Source: Ruminococcus sp.
Lineage (GTDB): Bacteria > Bacillota > Clostridia > Oscillospirales > Ruminococcaceae
Length of the DNA stretch: 46,948 bases
Assembly (NCBI RefSeq): GCF_024691275.1
Contig: NZ_JAILNU010000001.1
Span: 1 to 46,948, forward strand
Reading direction: 5' to 3'
Part shown: positions 13,556 to 20,990 of the stretch, piece after piece
Numbering within the stretch: position 1 is the first letter of the stretch
How the letters are laid out: every line of letters begins with the position of its first letter
Translations under genes and position numbers: made by a program
Notes under the pieces: model-generated
Database searches by the model: none
What the model saw: only the letters and a program-made list of their open reading frames with translations
Told to the model about the DNA's origin: nothing

Positions 13556-13576
13556 ATGTAAGTTTGGTGCAACTTT
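13556..13576. repeat. attR: second copy of the 21-bp direct repeat
   Basis: Identical to 5255-5275. Here the bases to its left (CTAAAGAACT) do not match the left arm of the inverted repeat at attL, so only one complete Xer-type arm is present. It lies 72 bases before the recombinase ATG. Confidence 0.85.
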
Positions 13577-13580
13577 GAAT

Positions 13581-13641
13581 AAAAAATGAAGTGCTCTTTC
13601 ATTTTCCTCTTTTAAAGCATTTCTTATACAATTAAAAGAGG
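13581..13641 (+). promoter_or_regulatory. Hairpins in the xer leader, one masking its ribosome binding site
   Basis: A stem AAATGAA / TTTCATTT (about 13584-13605) is followed by a perfect 10-bp inverted repeat CCTCTTTTAA (13606-13615) and TTAAAAGAGG (13632-13641). The second arm contains AAGAGG, the ribosome binding site, 6 bases before ATG 13648. Folding would lower translation of the recombinase. Confidence 0.6.
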
Positions 13642-13647
13642 TCACCT

Positions 13648-14637
13648 ATGAATAATTACAATTCTCCTTCCAATCCGGAATTTCTTAATAATTATCTCGT
13701 GCATATAAAAATAGTCAAACTCCTTGCTGCTCGGACGATCCAGGAATATTACACCGATATAAGACTATTTCTGCGCTACGTATACGAAAATAATCATAAT
13801 ACCGGTAAACCGCTCGAAGAAATCGACATTCATGATATGTCAGTTTCCGAGGTAAAAAAAATCTCTGTCTCTGATATTTACAATTTCATTTTCTATGCCT
13901 CTGACGAACGTCAGAACAAAGACCGTGCCCGCTACAGAAAGATCTCCTCACTTCGCAGTTTCTTCAAGTATCTTGAAAAAGTTGCGCATATTATAGAAAG
14001 CGATCCTACTAAGGATCTTGATGTACCTGTGCCTAAAACTTCACTGCCGAAATTCCTTTCGCTAAACGAAAGTCTTAGACTTCTCGAAACAGCTGATACA
14101 GCCGATTCAAAGCGTGATTACTGCATTATAACTTTATTTTTGAATTGCGGTATGCGTTTAAGTGAGCTTGTAGGCATCAATATCGGAGATATTGATTTCG
14201 ACGAGAACCGCCTGAAAGTACTTGGAAAGCGCAGCAAAGAACGTATGGTTTACCTTAATGCTGCCTGTGTAGATGCTTTACAGAAATATTTGGTTATAAG
14301 AAAAAGCAATCCCAAAGCTGCTGATGAACCTGCTTTGTTTATAAGTAATCAGAACCGCAGGATATCCAAGCGCCGTGTCCAGCAGATAGTCGAAGAAACT
14401 CTCCAAAAGGCACAGCTTGACGGAAAAGGCATAACGACTCATAAACTTCGCCATACTGCTGCAACGCTTATGTATCAGTACGGCAATGCAGATGTTCTCA
14501 CTCTTAAAGAGCTTCTCGGACATGAAAATATCTCAACTACCGAAATATACACCCATCTGAATAACGAATCGGTTCGTCAGGCTGTTGAAAGCAATCCTTT
14601 AGCTAAAGTAAAGTCAGATGATACCAAAGATAAATAA
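13648..14637 (+). CDS. Xer-type tyrosine recombinase, outside the prophage
   Basis: 329 residues. N-terminal SAM-like DNA-binding domain (about 10-115) and a C-terminal catalytic domain with the full set R170, K194, H265, R268, H292 and nucleophile Y301 (CGMRLSELVG, HKLRH, LLGHENISTTEIYTH). Slightly longer than XerC/XerD (about 300) and shorter than single-protein XerS. It lies just outside attR, and a dif-like site precedes the prophage junction, as with Xer systems whose site sits beside the gene. Its product could serve chromosome-dimer resolution and also integrate the phage. It could instead be an unrelated integrase; the position outside the repeat favours a host gene. Confidence 0.82.
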   Translation: MNNYNSPSNPEFLNNYLVHIKIVKLLAARTIQEYYTDIRLFLRYVYENNHNTGKPLEEIDIHDMSVSEVKKISVSDIYNFIFYASDERQNKDRARYRKISSLRSFFKYLEKVAHIIESDPTKDLDVPVPKTSLPKFLSLNESLRLLETADTADSKRDYCIITLFLNCGMRLSELVGINIGDIDFDENRLKVLGKRSKERMVYLNAACVDALQKYLVIRKSNPKAADEPALFISNQNRRISKRRVQQIVEETLQKAQLDGKGITTHKLRHTAATLMYQYGNADVLTLKELLGHENISTTEIYTHLNNESVRQAVESNPLAKVKSDDTKDK

Positions 14638-14660
14638 TAATTTTAATTACAGTCACACTG

Positions 14661-14689
14661 TTGCAAATTCTTCTTTTTTGTAGTATAAT
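14661..14689 (+). promoter_or_regulatory. Promoter of the asnB operon
   Basis: TTGCAA (14661-14666), 17-bp spacer, TATAAT (14684-14689), about 40 bases before the asnB ATG. Confidence 0.7.
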
Positions 14690-14732
14690 ATTTTGGGAGA
14701 TTTATTAGGTAGGAAACTCGGAGGTATCATAT

Positions 14733-16604
14733 ATGTGTGGAATCGTAGGTTTTACGAACAATATAAACAATTCAGATGAAGTCCTTGGCAGAATGATGGA
14801 CCGCATAAAGCACAGAGGTCCTGATGCTGAGGGAAAATATATTGATGAAGGTATTGCTCTCGGTCATCGCAGACTCAGTATCATAGATGTAAGTTCAAGC
14901 GGTGACCAGCCTATTTTCAACGAAGACGGTTCACTGGTCATTATTTTCAACGGCGAGATATACAATTACCGCAGCATACGCGAAAAACTCGTTGCGGCAG
15001 GTCATACCTTCAAGACTAATACCGATACGGAAGTTCTCATACATGGATATGAAGAATATGGTGAAAAGCTGCTGAATATGCTCAGAGGTATGTTCTCGTT
15101 CGTTATCTGGGACAAGAAAAATAAAGAACTTTTCGGTGCAAGAGACTTTTTCGGAATAAAACCTATGTACTATGCAAATATGAACGGAACTCTTATGTTC
15201 GGTTCCGAAATAAAAAGCTTTCTTGAGCACCCTAAGTTCACAAAAGAGCTCAACACTTCAGCTCTTGAGAACTATCTCACATTCCAGTACTCCCCTACTT
15301 CCGAAACTTTCTTTAAAAATGTTTACAAACTCCCTCCTGCACACTATTTTAAATTCAAGGACGGAAAATTTGAAGCCAGACGTTATTGGGACGTTCGTTT
15401 CAATGCCGATGATAAGCCTGTTCTCGATGAATGGGTAAGCAAAATATCGGATACCTTCCATAATTCTGTCGAAGCACATAAAATAGCCGATGTTGAAGTA
15501 GGCTCGTTTCTTTCGAGCGGCGTTGATTCAAGCTATGTCGCAGCTATCGCAGACGTTGACAAGACCTTCACTGTCGGATTCGGCAGCGACGAGAAGTATA
15601 ACGAGATAGGCTGGGCAAAAAATTTCTCAAACGCCATAGGCAAGGAAAACACAAGCAAGGTCATAACTCCCGAGGAATACTGGAGCAGCCTTGAAATGAT
15701 ACAGTATCATATGGACGAACCTCTTGCCGACCCTTCTGCTGTTGCACTTTACTTCGTGTGCAATATTGCTTCGGAAAAGCTTAAAGTCGTTCTTTCCGGA
15801 GAAGGTGCTGACGAGATATTCGGCGGATACAACGTCTACAGCGACCCTGACGGTACATTCTATGACAAGCTTCCTCGCGCTGTAAAACGCGGTATAGGAA
15901 GCATCGCTTCAAAGCTTCCCGCAAAACGCGGAGTCAACTTCTTCGTCCGTAAGGGCAAGGACGTTGAGGAACGCTTCATCGGAAACGCCTATATGTTCAC
16001 ACCTGCTGACAGAAAAGCTCTGCTGAAGATAAACACGAACGCCCCCGACCCTACTGTTATAACCAAGCCTTTTTACGATAATGTAAAAAGCAAGGACGAC
16101 GTAACAAAAATGCAGTACCTTGACCTTCATATGTGGATGGCAGGAGATATCCTCCTGAAAGCCGACAAAATGAGCATGGCTAATTCCTTGGAACTGCGCG
16201 TCCCCTTCCTTGATAAGGAAGTCATGTCCCTCGCTGAAAAGATCCCTACAAAATACAGAGTAACACACGATAAGGGTACTGACGAAACAAAATATATAAC
16301 CAAATATGCTATGCGACTTGCAGCTAAAAAAGATACTCCCGAACAGACTGCAAAAACAGCTGCCAAAAAGAAGCTGGGCTTCCCTGTTCCTATAAGAGTA
16401 TGGCTGAAAGAAGATAAATACTATCAGCTGGTCAAGAACTATTTTGAGAGCGAGAGCTCAAAGGAATTCTTCAATACCGCTCCCCTGCTCAAACTCCTTG
16501 ACGATCACCGCGACGGAAAAGCTGATAACAGCCGAAAGATATGGACAGTGTTCATCTTCCTCGTATGGTACAAGGTTTACTTTGAAAATAACGGAAAATA
16601 CTGA
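14733..16604 (+). CDS. asnB: Asparagine synthase (glutamine-hydrolysing)
   Basis: 623 residues. Converts aspartate, glutamine and ATP to asparagine and glutamate. Seen: Cys2 as N-terminal nucleophile (MCGIVGF) of the class II glutaminase domain, with RHRGPDAEG-type and GHRRLSIID motifs; then the synthetase domain with the ATP-pyrophosphatase loop GSFLSSGVDSS near residue 255 and SGEGADEIFGGY. Full length for the family. ATG follows GGAGG. It is 15 bases before the HD-domain gene, suggesting one operon with it and pyrB. Confidence 0.95.
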   Translation: MCGIVGFTNNINNSDEVLGRMMDRIKHRGPDAEGKYIDEGIALGHRRLSIIDVSSSGDQPIFNEDGSLVIIFNGEIYNYRSIREKLVAAGHTFKTNTDTEVLIHGYEEYGEKLLNMLRGMFSFVIWDKKNKELFGARDFFGIKPMYYANMNGTLMFGSEIKSFLEHPKFTKELNTSALENYLTFQYSPTSETFFKNVYKLPPAHYFKFKDGKFEARRYWDVRFNADDKPVLDEWVSKISDTFHNSVEAHKIADVEVGSFLSSGVDSSYVAAIADVDKTFTVGFGSDEKYNEIGWAKNFSNAIGKENTSKVITPEEYWSSLEMIQYHMDEPLADPSAVALYFVCNIASEKLKVVLSGEGADEIFGGYNVYSDPDGTFYDKLPRAVKRGIGSIASKLPAKRGVNFFVRKGKDVEERFIGNAYMFTPADRKALLKINTNAPDPTVITKPFYDNVKSKDDVTKMQYLDLHMWMAGDILLKADKMSMANSLELRVPFLDKEVMSLAEKIPTKYRVTHDKGTDETKYITKYAMRLAAKKDTPEQTAKTAAKKKLGFPVPIRVWLKEDKYYQLVKNYFESESSKEFFNTAPLLKLLDDHRDGKADNSRKIWTVFIFLVWYKVYFENNGKY

Positions 16605-16619
16605 TATACAGGAGATCCT

Positions 16620-17288
16620 ATGCCAAGTATAGTTACTTATAAATACATCAAACAAAATCCTGATATAATGGAATATATACGCCGTGCTGACAAGGCTCTT
16701 GAAGCCCTTGGCTATACCGAGCACTCGTTCCCTCACGTTGAGAGGGTCGCTCATACATCGGCGTTCATTCTTGAAACTCTCGGATACGACGAGAGATCGG
16801 TAGAGCTTGCGCGTATTGCATCTATCATGCACGATATCGGAAACGTCATAAACAGAGTGGATCACGCTCAGAGCGGCGCTGTAATGGCGTTCAGACTGCT
16901 TGATAATCTGAGTATGCCAGCCGATGAGATATGCTCTATAATATCTGCTATCGGCAATCACGACGAGGGCACAGGACAGCCTCTCGACGCTATTTCCGCT
17001 GCCATGATAATCGGCGACAAGACCGATGTGCGCCGAAGCAGAGTCCGCAACACCGACCTGCTTACATTTGATATACACGACCGCGTGAATTACGCTGTTG
17101 AGCGCTCAACTGTAATATTCAACGAAAGCAAGACCTCAATAATACTTGAACTCCAGATAGATACCGAAATATCATCTGTTCTTGAATACTTTGAGATCTT
17201 TATGGAACGTATGCTGCTGTGCAGAAGGGCTTCAAAGTTCCTTGGTGTGCAGTTTGAAATGATAATAAACGGCAGTAAAATACTGTAA
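16620..17288 (+). CDS. HD-domain phosphohydrolase-like protein
   Basis: 222 residues. Seen: the HD signature H...HD...D spread as FPHVERVAH (first His), IMHDIGN (HD) and a later Asp in the IGDKTDV stretch, as in metal-dependent phosphohydrolases acting on nucleotides or second messengers. Substrate not evident. GGAGATCCT gives the ribosome binding site. It sits between asnB and pyrB with short gaps (15 and 24 bases). Confidence 0.8.
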   Translation: MPSIVTYKYIKQNPDIMEYIRRADKALEALGYTEHSFPHVERVAHTSAFILETLGYDERSVELARIASIMHDIGNVINRVDHAQSGAVMAFRLLDNLSMPADEICSIISAIGNHDEGTGQPLDAISAAMIIGDKTDVRRSRVRNTDLLTFDIHDRVNYAVERSTVIFNESKTSIILELQIDTEISSVLEYFEIFMERMLLCRRASKFLGVQFEMIINGSKIL

Positions 17289-17312
17289 AAAAATCCAACG
17301 GAGGTTTAAAAT

Positions 17313-18395
17313 ATGATTTCAGAATATCAGCATCTTATAGATCTTAATGATTATCCTGTAGCATGGTGGAAAAAGGTGGTCGAACTCGGCGAGGAGATAT
17401 ACAAAGCTCCCGAAAAATTCGCTCATGAGTGCGACGGCAAGATCATGGCAACTCTGTTCTACGAGCCTTCCACAAGAACACAGATGTCGTTCCAGACAGC
17501 TATGATTCGTCTTGGCGGTCAGATAATCGGTTTCGATAATCCCGCAAATTCATCTGTTGCAAAAGGCGAAACGATCAAGGATACCACCAAGATCGTCAGC
17601 AATTATGCTGATGTTCTCGTTATCCGCCACCCTATCGCAGGTGCAGCTAAGGCAGCTTCACTTACTGCTGATTGTTCTGTTATCAATGCAGGTGACGGCG
17701 GTCATCTCCACCCTACCCAGACCCTGACAGACCTTCTCACTTTAAAGATAGAGAAGAAAACTCTCTCAGGACTGACCATCGGTATGTGCGGAGACCTTCT
17801 TAACGGAAGAACCGTTCATTCCCTCTGCAAGGCTCTCAGTATGTTTGAGAATAACAAGTTCGTGTTCATCTCAACATCTCAGCTGGGTATGCCTGCATAC
17901 ATAAAGGATATCATCAAGGCTAACGGCAGCAGCTTTGTTGAGGTAAACACCCTCGAAGAAGTTATCGGCGATCTTGATGTGCTCTATATGACAAGAATAC
18001 AGCAGGAACGTTTCGCAAGCGAGGAAGAGTACCTTGCTCAGAAAAACACCTACGTGCTCGACAGAAAGAAGATGCTTCTCGCAAGAAAAGATATGATAGT
18101 TATGCACCCGCTCCCTCGTGTTGATGAAATAACAGTAGATGTCGATGACGATGCAAGAGCTATGTACTTCAAGCAGGCTAAATACGGTATGTATGTACGT
18201 ATGGCCCTCATAATGACTATCCTTAAAGAGAAGAAGCAGTCCGAAACACTCAAAGGAAAAGTTTTTGGCGGCGTAAGATGCTCAAATCCTAAATGTATCA
18301 CCAATCACGAGGAATACCTTCCAAAGAGCTTCCGTTCAAGCGGCGACGAAACACTTCTTGAATGTGAATACTGCGACGAAAGGAAACTCATATAA
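17313..18395 (+). CDS. pyrB: Aspartate carbamoyltransferase with fused PyrI-type zinc domain
   Basis: 360 residues, second step of pyrimidine synthesis: carbamoyl phosphate plus aspartate to N-carbamoyl-aspartate. Seen: the carbamoyl-phosphate loop FYEPSTRTQMSF, HPTQTLTDL, and MHPLPRVDEI. After the catalytic chain (about residue 310) comes an extra segment with C-x4-C (CSNPKC) and C-x2-C (CEYC), matching the zinc domain of the regulatory chain PyrI. The allosteric nucleotide-binding half of PyrI is absent. The zinc domain may hold catalytic trimers together without nucleotide control. GGAGG precedes the ATG. Confidence 0.93.
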   Translation: MISEYQHLIDLNDYPVAWWKKVVELGEEIYKAPEKFAHECDGKIMATLFYEPSTRTQMSFQTAMIRLGGQIIGFDNPANSSVAKGETIKDTTKIVSNYADVLVIRHPIAGAAKAASLTADCSVINAGDGGHLHPTQTLTDLLTLKIEKKTLSGLTIGMCGDLLNGRTVHSLCKALSMFENNKFVFISTSQLGMPAYIKDIIKANGSSFVEVNTLEEVIGDLDVLYMTRIQQERFASEEEYLAQKNTYVLDRKKMLLARKDMIVMHPLPRVDEITVDVDDDARAMYFKQAKYGMYVRMALIMTILKEKKQSETLKGKVFGGVRCSNPKCITNHEEYLPKSFRSSGDETLLECEYCDERKLI

Positions 18396-18398
18396 GTA

Positions 18399-18435
18399 AA
18401 ATACCGTGCAGTTTTGAAACTGCACGGTATTTTTT
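18399..18435 (+). terminator. Terminator after pyrB
   Basis: A 16-bp perfect stem (AAATACCGTGCAGTTT, 18399-18414, and its complement, 18417-18432) with a 2-base loop, followed by further Ts. A textbook rho-independent terminator closing the asnB-HD-pyrB unit. Confidence 0.9.
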
Positions 18436-18498
18436 GTGATCTTACCCACGACTAAGCCGTGTTAGAGTATATTCGGTTACTTAGAGTTGTGTATTATT

Positions 18499-18663
18499 TT
18501 ATTCTATAGTGTTAAAAAGAAGCAGTACTGCAAAAACGAAAGTTATTATCACACATATTTTTTTTGCTTTGAAATTTGTTTTTTTAAATTTGATTACTTC
18601 TTCAGCTGAAAATAAAAACTGACTCCGTTTGTACCGCGAAGCCAGTTCGTTGCTTGTTTCAAT
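18499..18663 (-). other. Open frame without start codon, possible gene remnant
   Basis: The 296-base gap 18436-18731 holds no full gene. A minus-strand frame of 54 codons is open from ATT 18663 to TAA 18499: a hydrophilic part (ETSNELASRYKRSQFLFSAE) and a C-terminal membrane segment (ICVIITFVFAVLLLF). It has no ATG, GTG or TTG start and is preceded by two stops, so it may be a decayed gene or chance. Nothing else is recognised in the gap. Confidence 0.25.
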
Positions 18664-18731
18664 TTATCATATTTTTTCTGTACACAAAAAATAATGAGAT
18701 CCATTACCGTACTGCCTCAGAGCATTTGATT

Positions 18732-19796
18732 TTATACAGTTGCGTAAAGATTTGTTTCCCATGCAGGGATATACAGCTGATGTCTGATGTAGAGCTTATA
18801 CGCAGGATTCAACTTCTTTATGAGCAGCGGTAGCTCAAATATGTCCTCATTCCTGTGATAAAGCGATACCATCATTTTAGGTGCGTAATGTGATATAGTG
18901 AACGCAGAACCCCATATAGCTTCTCTTTCAAAGCCTTCAACGTCCATTTTGATGATAGTTGCAGGCTTTTTGTCAAGTATGCTGTCCACAGAGAGTGCTT
19001 CGACCATATTTTCCGAACCTGCTGTTATCGCAGACTGCCGTCCTGCCTTTGCAGCAAATGGGAGTTCGGTATCGACACACCATGCTGCTGAATTATAAAT
19101 GTGAACATGAGGCATACCGTCAACAAACTTTGAAAGCTTCTTAAAGTTCTTTTTATCGGGTTCAAGTGCATATATTGAGACATATTTCCCGTGTGTGAAC
19201 TCAAGGATCTCCTTGACAGTATCGCCGTTATATGCACCAAGATCCACATATACTTCATTAAGATTAGGCTTTATTATCTTCTTATATATCTCAGCTTTTG
19301 ATGAAGTTACTGCGGAAAGATACTCTATCTTGCCGCTGATCTTGAAGTTGATGATATTCGCATACACCTTGCGTGAATAATCATCAGCAAGACTGTCATA
19401 GACCTGCTGTATCTTATCGGCATTCTCCAGACAGTATTCATATGTGAACAGTCCCCTGCCCACTACAGGCACATCAGGGACATATAATGTATGCTTTGAT
19501 GCTATGGCGTGTATCTTATCAACTATCTCCTGATAGCCCGCCGCAAAAGCAAGCACCACCACAAAATCTTCTACAGCTTCTTCTATCTCTGAAAGCTTAT
19601 GGACTCTGTAGCCCTCGAAAGAATGACCGCGTACAAAATCGTCACTTGCAAAAATACCTGCTACAGTTATTTTCTTTTCACGGAAAACAGCCATTATCTT
19701 CAATGCGCCGTCTCCCATTCCGTAGATGAATATAGGACGTTTTTCAGCTTTAAGCCTGTCCCAGCTGGATTGTTTTTCTGTAATAAACGAGAGCAT
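18732..19796 (-). CDS. FkbM-family methyltransferase
   Basis: 354 residues from ATG 19796, with GAGGTG 9 bases upstream; an in-frame TTG at 19820 overlaps the previous gene. Seen: an N-terminal Rossmann-like segment (PIFIYGMGDGALKIMAVF), then the S-adenosylmethionine site VYVDLGAYNGDT (about residue 188) and the FkbM signature IIKMDVEGFE with a conserved C-terminal HxLYIPAWETNLYA end. Such enzymes O-methylate sugars or polyketides. The extra N-terminal part resembles that of clostridial proteins near glycan genes; the substrate is unknown. It is downstream of the PH-domain gene by 20 bases. Confidence 0.85.
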   Translation of the reverse strand: MLSFITEKQSSWDRLKAEKRPIFIYGMGDGALKIMAVFREKKITVAGIFASDDFVRGHSFEGYRVHKLSEIEEAVEDFVVVLAFAAGYQEIVDKIHAIASKHTLYVPDVPVVGRGLFTYEYCLENADKIQQVYDSLADDYSRKVYANIINFKISGKIEYLSAVTSSKAEIYKKIIKPNLNEVYVDLGAYNGDTVKEILEFTHGKYVSIYALEPDKKNFKKLSKFVDGMPHVHIYNSAAWCVDTELPFAAKAGRQSAITAGSENMVEALSVDSILDKKPATIIKMDVEGFEREAIWGSAFTISHYAPKMMVSLYHRNEDIFELPLLIKKLNPAYKLYIRHQLYIPAWETNLYATV

Positions 19797-19816
19797 TCTC
19801 CCAATCACCTCTGAAC

Positions 19817-20266
19817 TCAAAAATCTCCGTCATGGTCGTGCATATCATCATCATGATCGTCATCATGATCGTCATCATAATCATCAATGTGATCGTGACC
19901 TCCGTGCAGACCGACCATATCCCTTCCTCTGATACCATATCTGTCGCGCATGATATTGAGGTACTTGTCTATAAGCTCAGACACCTTTCTGACATTTTTA
20001 ACGCAGTGTACTTCCTTTGAAGGAGTATCTGCATCTTTGCTGTAAATAATTATCGTTCCGCAGTTCACAAGCCGCTGAAAGAACGGATATTTTACCTTTT
20101 TATCAATTATCTTATAAAGATCTATCTCATCTTCATCTATATTCAGAAAGCCTGTACGGGTTATAAACTTGGTTTCGGTAAGATAATAACGCGTAAACGT
20201 AAGAGGCAGACCTAAAAATGAACGTTTTTTATCTGTCCATACATATTCAAAAGCATTTTTTTTCAT
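19817..20266 (-). CDS. Bacterial PH-domain-like protein with His/Asp-rich tail
   Basis: 149 residues from ATG 20266, chosen because GGAGG lies 9 bases upstream; the frame opens earlier at 20290. The first about 115 residues look like a bacterial PH (YdbS/DUF304-type) domain: alternating strands (RYYLTETKFITRTGFLNI, VNCGTIIIYSKDAD) and a final helix (VSELIDKYLNIMRDRY). The last about 30 residues are almost only His, Asp and Gly/Met/Ile (HGGHDHIDDY, DDDHDDDHDDD), encoded by repeats of GATGACGATCAT. The tail looks like a metal-binding appendage. The function of the pair with the FkbM gene is not known. Confidence 0.65.
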   Translation of the reverse strand: MKKNAFEYVWTDKKRSFLGLPLTFTRYYLTETKFITRTGFLNIDEDEIDLYKIIDKKVKYPFFQRLVNCGTIIIYSKDADTPSKEVHCVKNVRKVSELIDKYLNIMRDRYGIRGRDMVGLHGGHDHIDDYDDDHDDDHDDDMHDHDGDF

Positions 20267-20432
20267 AAATTTAATCCTCCAATCCGTCATGACGCAGACC
20301 TCTGTATATATATTTTACCACAAAATGCCTTCTTAGTCAACAGTATTTTGCACGAAAACAGCTGACACGAGCGTAATATGACGAAAAATAACAGCGCCTG
20401 CATGACTTTTCGGAAAAAACATAAAAAAAGAC

Positions 20433-20549
20433 TTTACAAATCATAAATAATGTGGTATAATATTATCACCGTGTACTTGGTTCGGGGCTTGACCTCGATT
20501 TTCACCCCCTTCTGAGTTGACGGAATATATTTTTTAAGAGGTGCTTCAA
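20433..20549 (+). promoter_or_regulatory. rpsO promoter and leader
   Basis: TTTACA (20433-20438), 17 bp, TATAAT (20456-20461), then a leader of about 80 bases with GGTTCGGGGC and CACCCCC segments able to pair. S15 commonly represses its own mRNA through leader structure; a similar role here is possible but I cannot match the leader to a known motif. Confidence 0.6.
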
Positions 20550-20816
20550 ATGTTATTGAAGGATGAAAAGACAGCCGTTATTGAGGCTAACAGAACTCAC
20601 GAAAACGACACAGGATCTCCTGAGGTTCAGATCGCTATTCTCACAAGAAGAATCAACGATCTCACAAACCACCTCAAGACCCACAAGAACGACCACCACT
20701 CAAGAAGAGGTCTTCTCAAGATGGTTGGTCACAGACGTAACCTTCTCGGATATCTCAAGAAGAAGGACATCAACAGATACCGTGCAATCGTAGAAAAGCT
20801 CGGTCTCCGTAAGTAA
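20550..20816 (+). CDS. rpsO: Ribosomal protein S15
   Basis: 88 residues, the usual length. Binds 16S rRNA in the central domain of the 30S subunit. Seen: [32 protein letters not shown] and [14 protein letters not shown], all family hallmarks. The start is ATG 20550, with AAGAGGTG upstream; the GTG at 20541 is part of the ribosome binding site. It precedes pnp, the common bacterial order. Confidence 0.97.
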   Translation: MLLKDEKTAVIEANRTHENDTGSPEVQIAILTRRINDLTNHLKTHKNDHHSRRGLLKMVGHRRNLLGYLKKKDINRYRAIVEKLGLRK

Positions 20817-20830
20817 TTACAATGCAAATG

Positions 20831-20961
20831 AAGGCAGCGGGGTGGTTCTACTACCCTTCTGCCTTTACGTCTATCAGAGTGCAGGGATTAGAAGTCAGAG
20901 GTAAGGGCAATTATTTATGAATATTACTTTTACCTCTAACTTCTAAAGTCTCTCCTCTGAT
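20831..20961 (+). promoter_or_regulatory. rpsO-pnp spacer: two stem-loops, probable RNA processing site
   Basis: First stem: AAGGCAG (20831-20837) and CTGCCTT (about 20859-20865) around GGGTGG/CTACCC, terminator-like but without a long T-run. Second: inner arms TTAGAAGTCAGAGGTAA (20888-20904) and TTACCTCTAACTTCTAA (20930-20946), 17 bp with one mismatch, enclosed by outer arms ATCAGAG (20873-20879) and CTCTGAT (20955-20961). In E. coli a long stem in the same place is cut by RNase III and lets PNPase control its own mRNA; the resemblance is positional. Confidence 0.7.
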
Positions 20962-20990
20962 AAAAAATAATCAAATTGGAGGCAAAAAAG

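Larger units (their letters stand above)
5255..13576. mobile_element. Inovirus-like (filamentous phage) prophage, about 8.3 kb
   Basis: Bounded by a 21-bp direct repeat. Contents on the minus strand, in transcription order: gpV-position protein, 54-residue coat-like protein, large secreted protein with a C-terminal anchor, four small membrane proteins, Zot-like ATPase (broken), two-tyrosine HUH Rep, two small genes, then a separate unit with Cys-rich proteins and a SprT-like protein. Two plus-strand ribbon-helix-helix regulators stand at the divergent promoters. Size and order fit the Inoviridae. There is no relaxase, type IV secretion, capsid, terminase or integrase gene, which argues against a conjugative element or tailed phage. 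The name is inference from architecture; no protein search was made. Confidence 0.82.

Noticed and set aside
5255-13576. Conjugative element or plasmid integration
   Set aside because: No relaxase, coupling protein, type IV secretion or partition gene; Rep plus coat-like and Zot-like genes fit a filamentous phage better.
13648-14637. Recombinase as part of the prophage
   Set aside because: It lies outside the right 21-bp repeat and on the host side of the reconstructed site, so I treat it as chromosomal; a longer element cannot be fully excluded.
16458-17078. 206-residue minus-strand frame opposite asnB and the HD gene
   Set aside because: Spans two real genes on the other strand and has no ribosome binding site.
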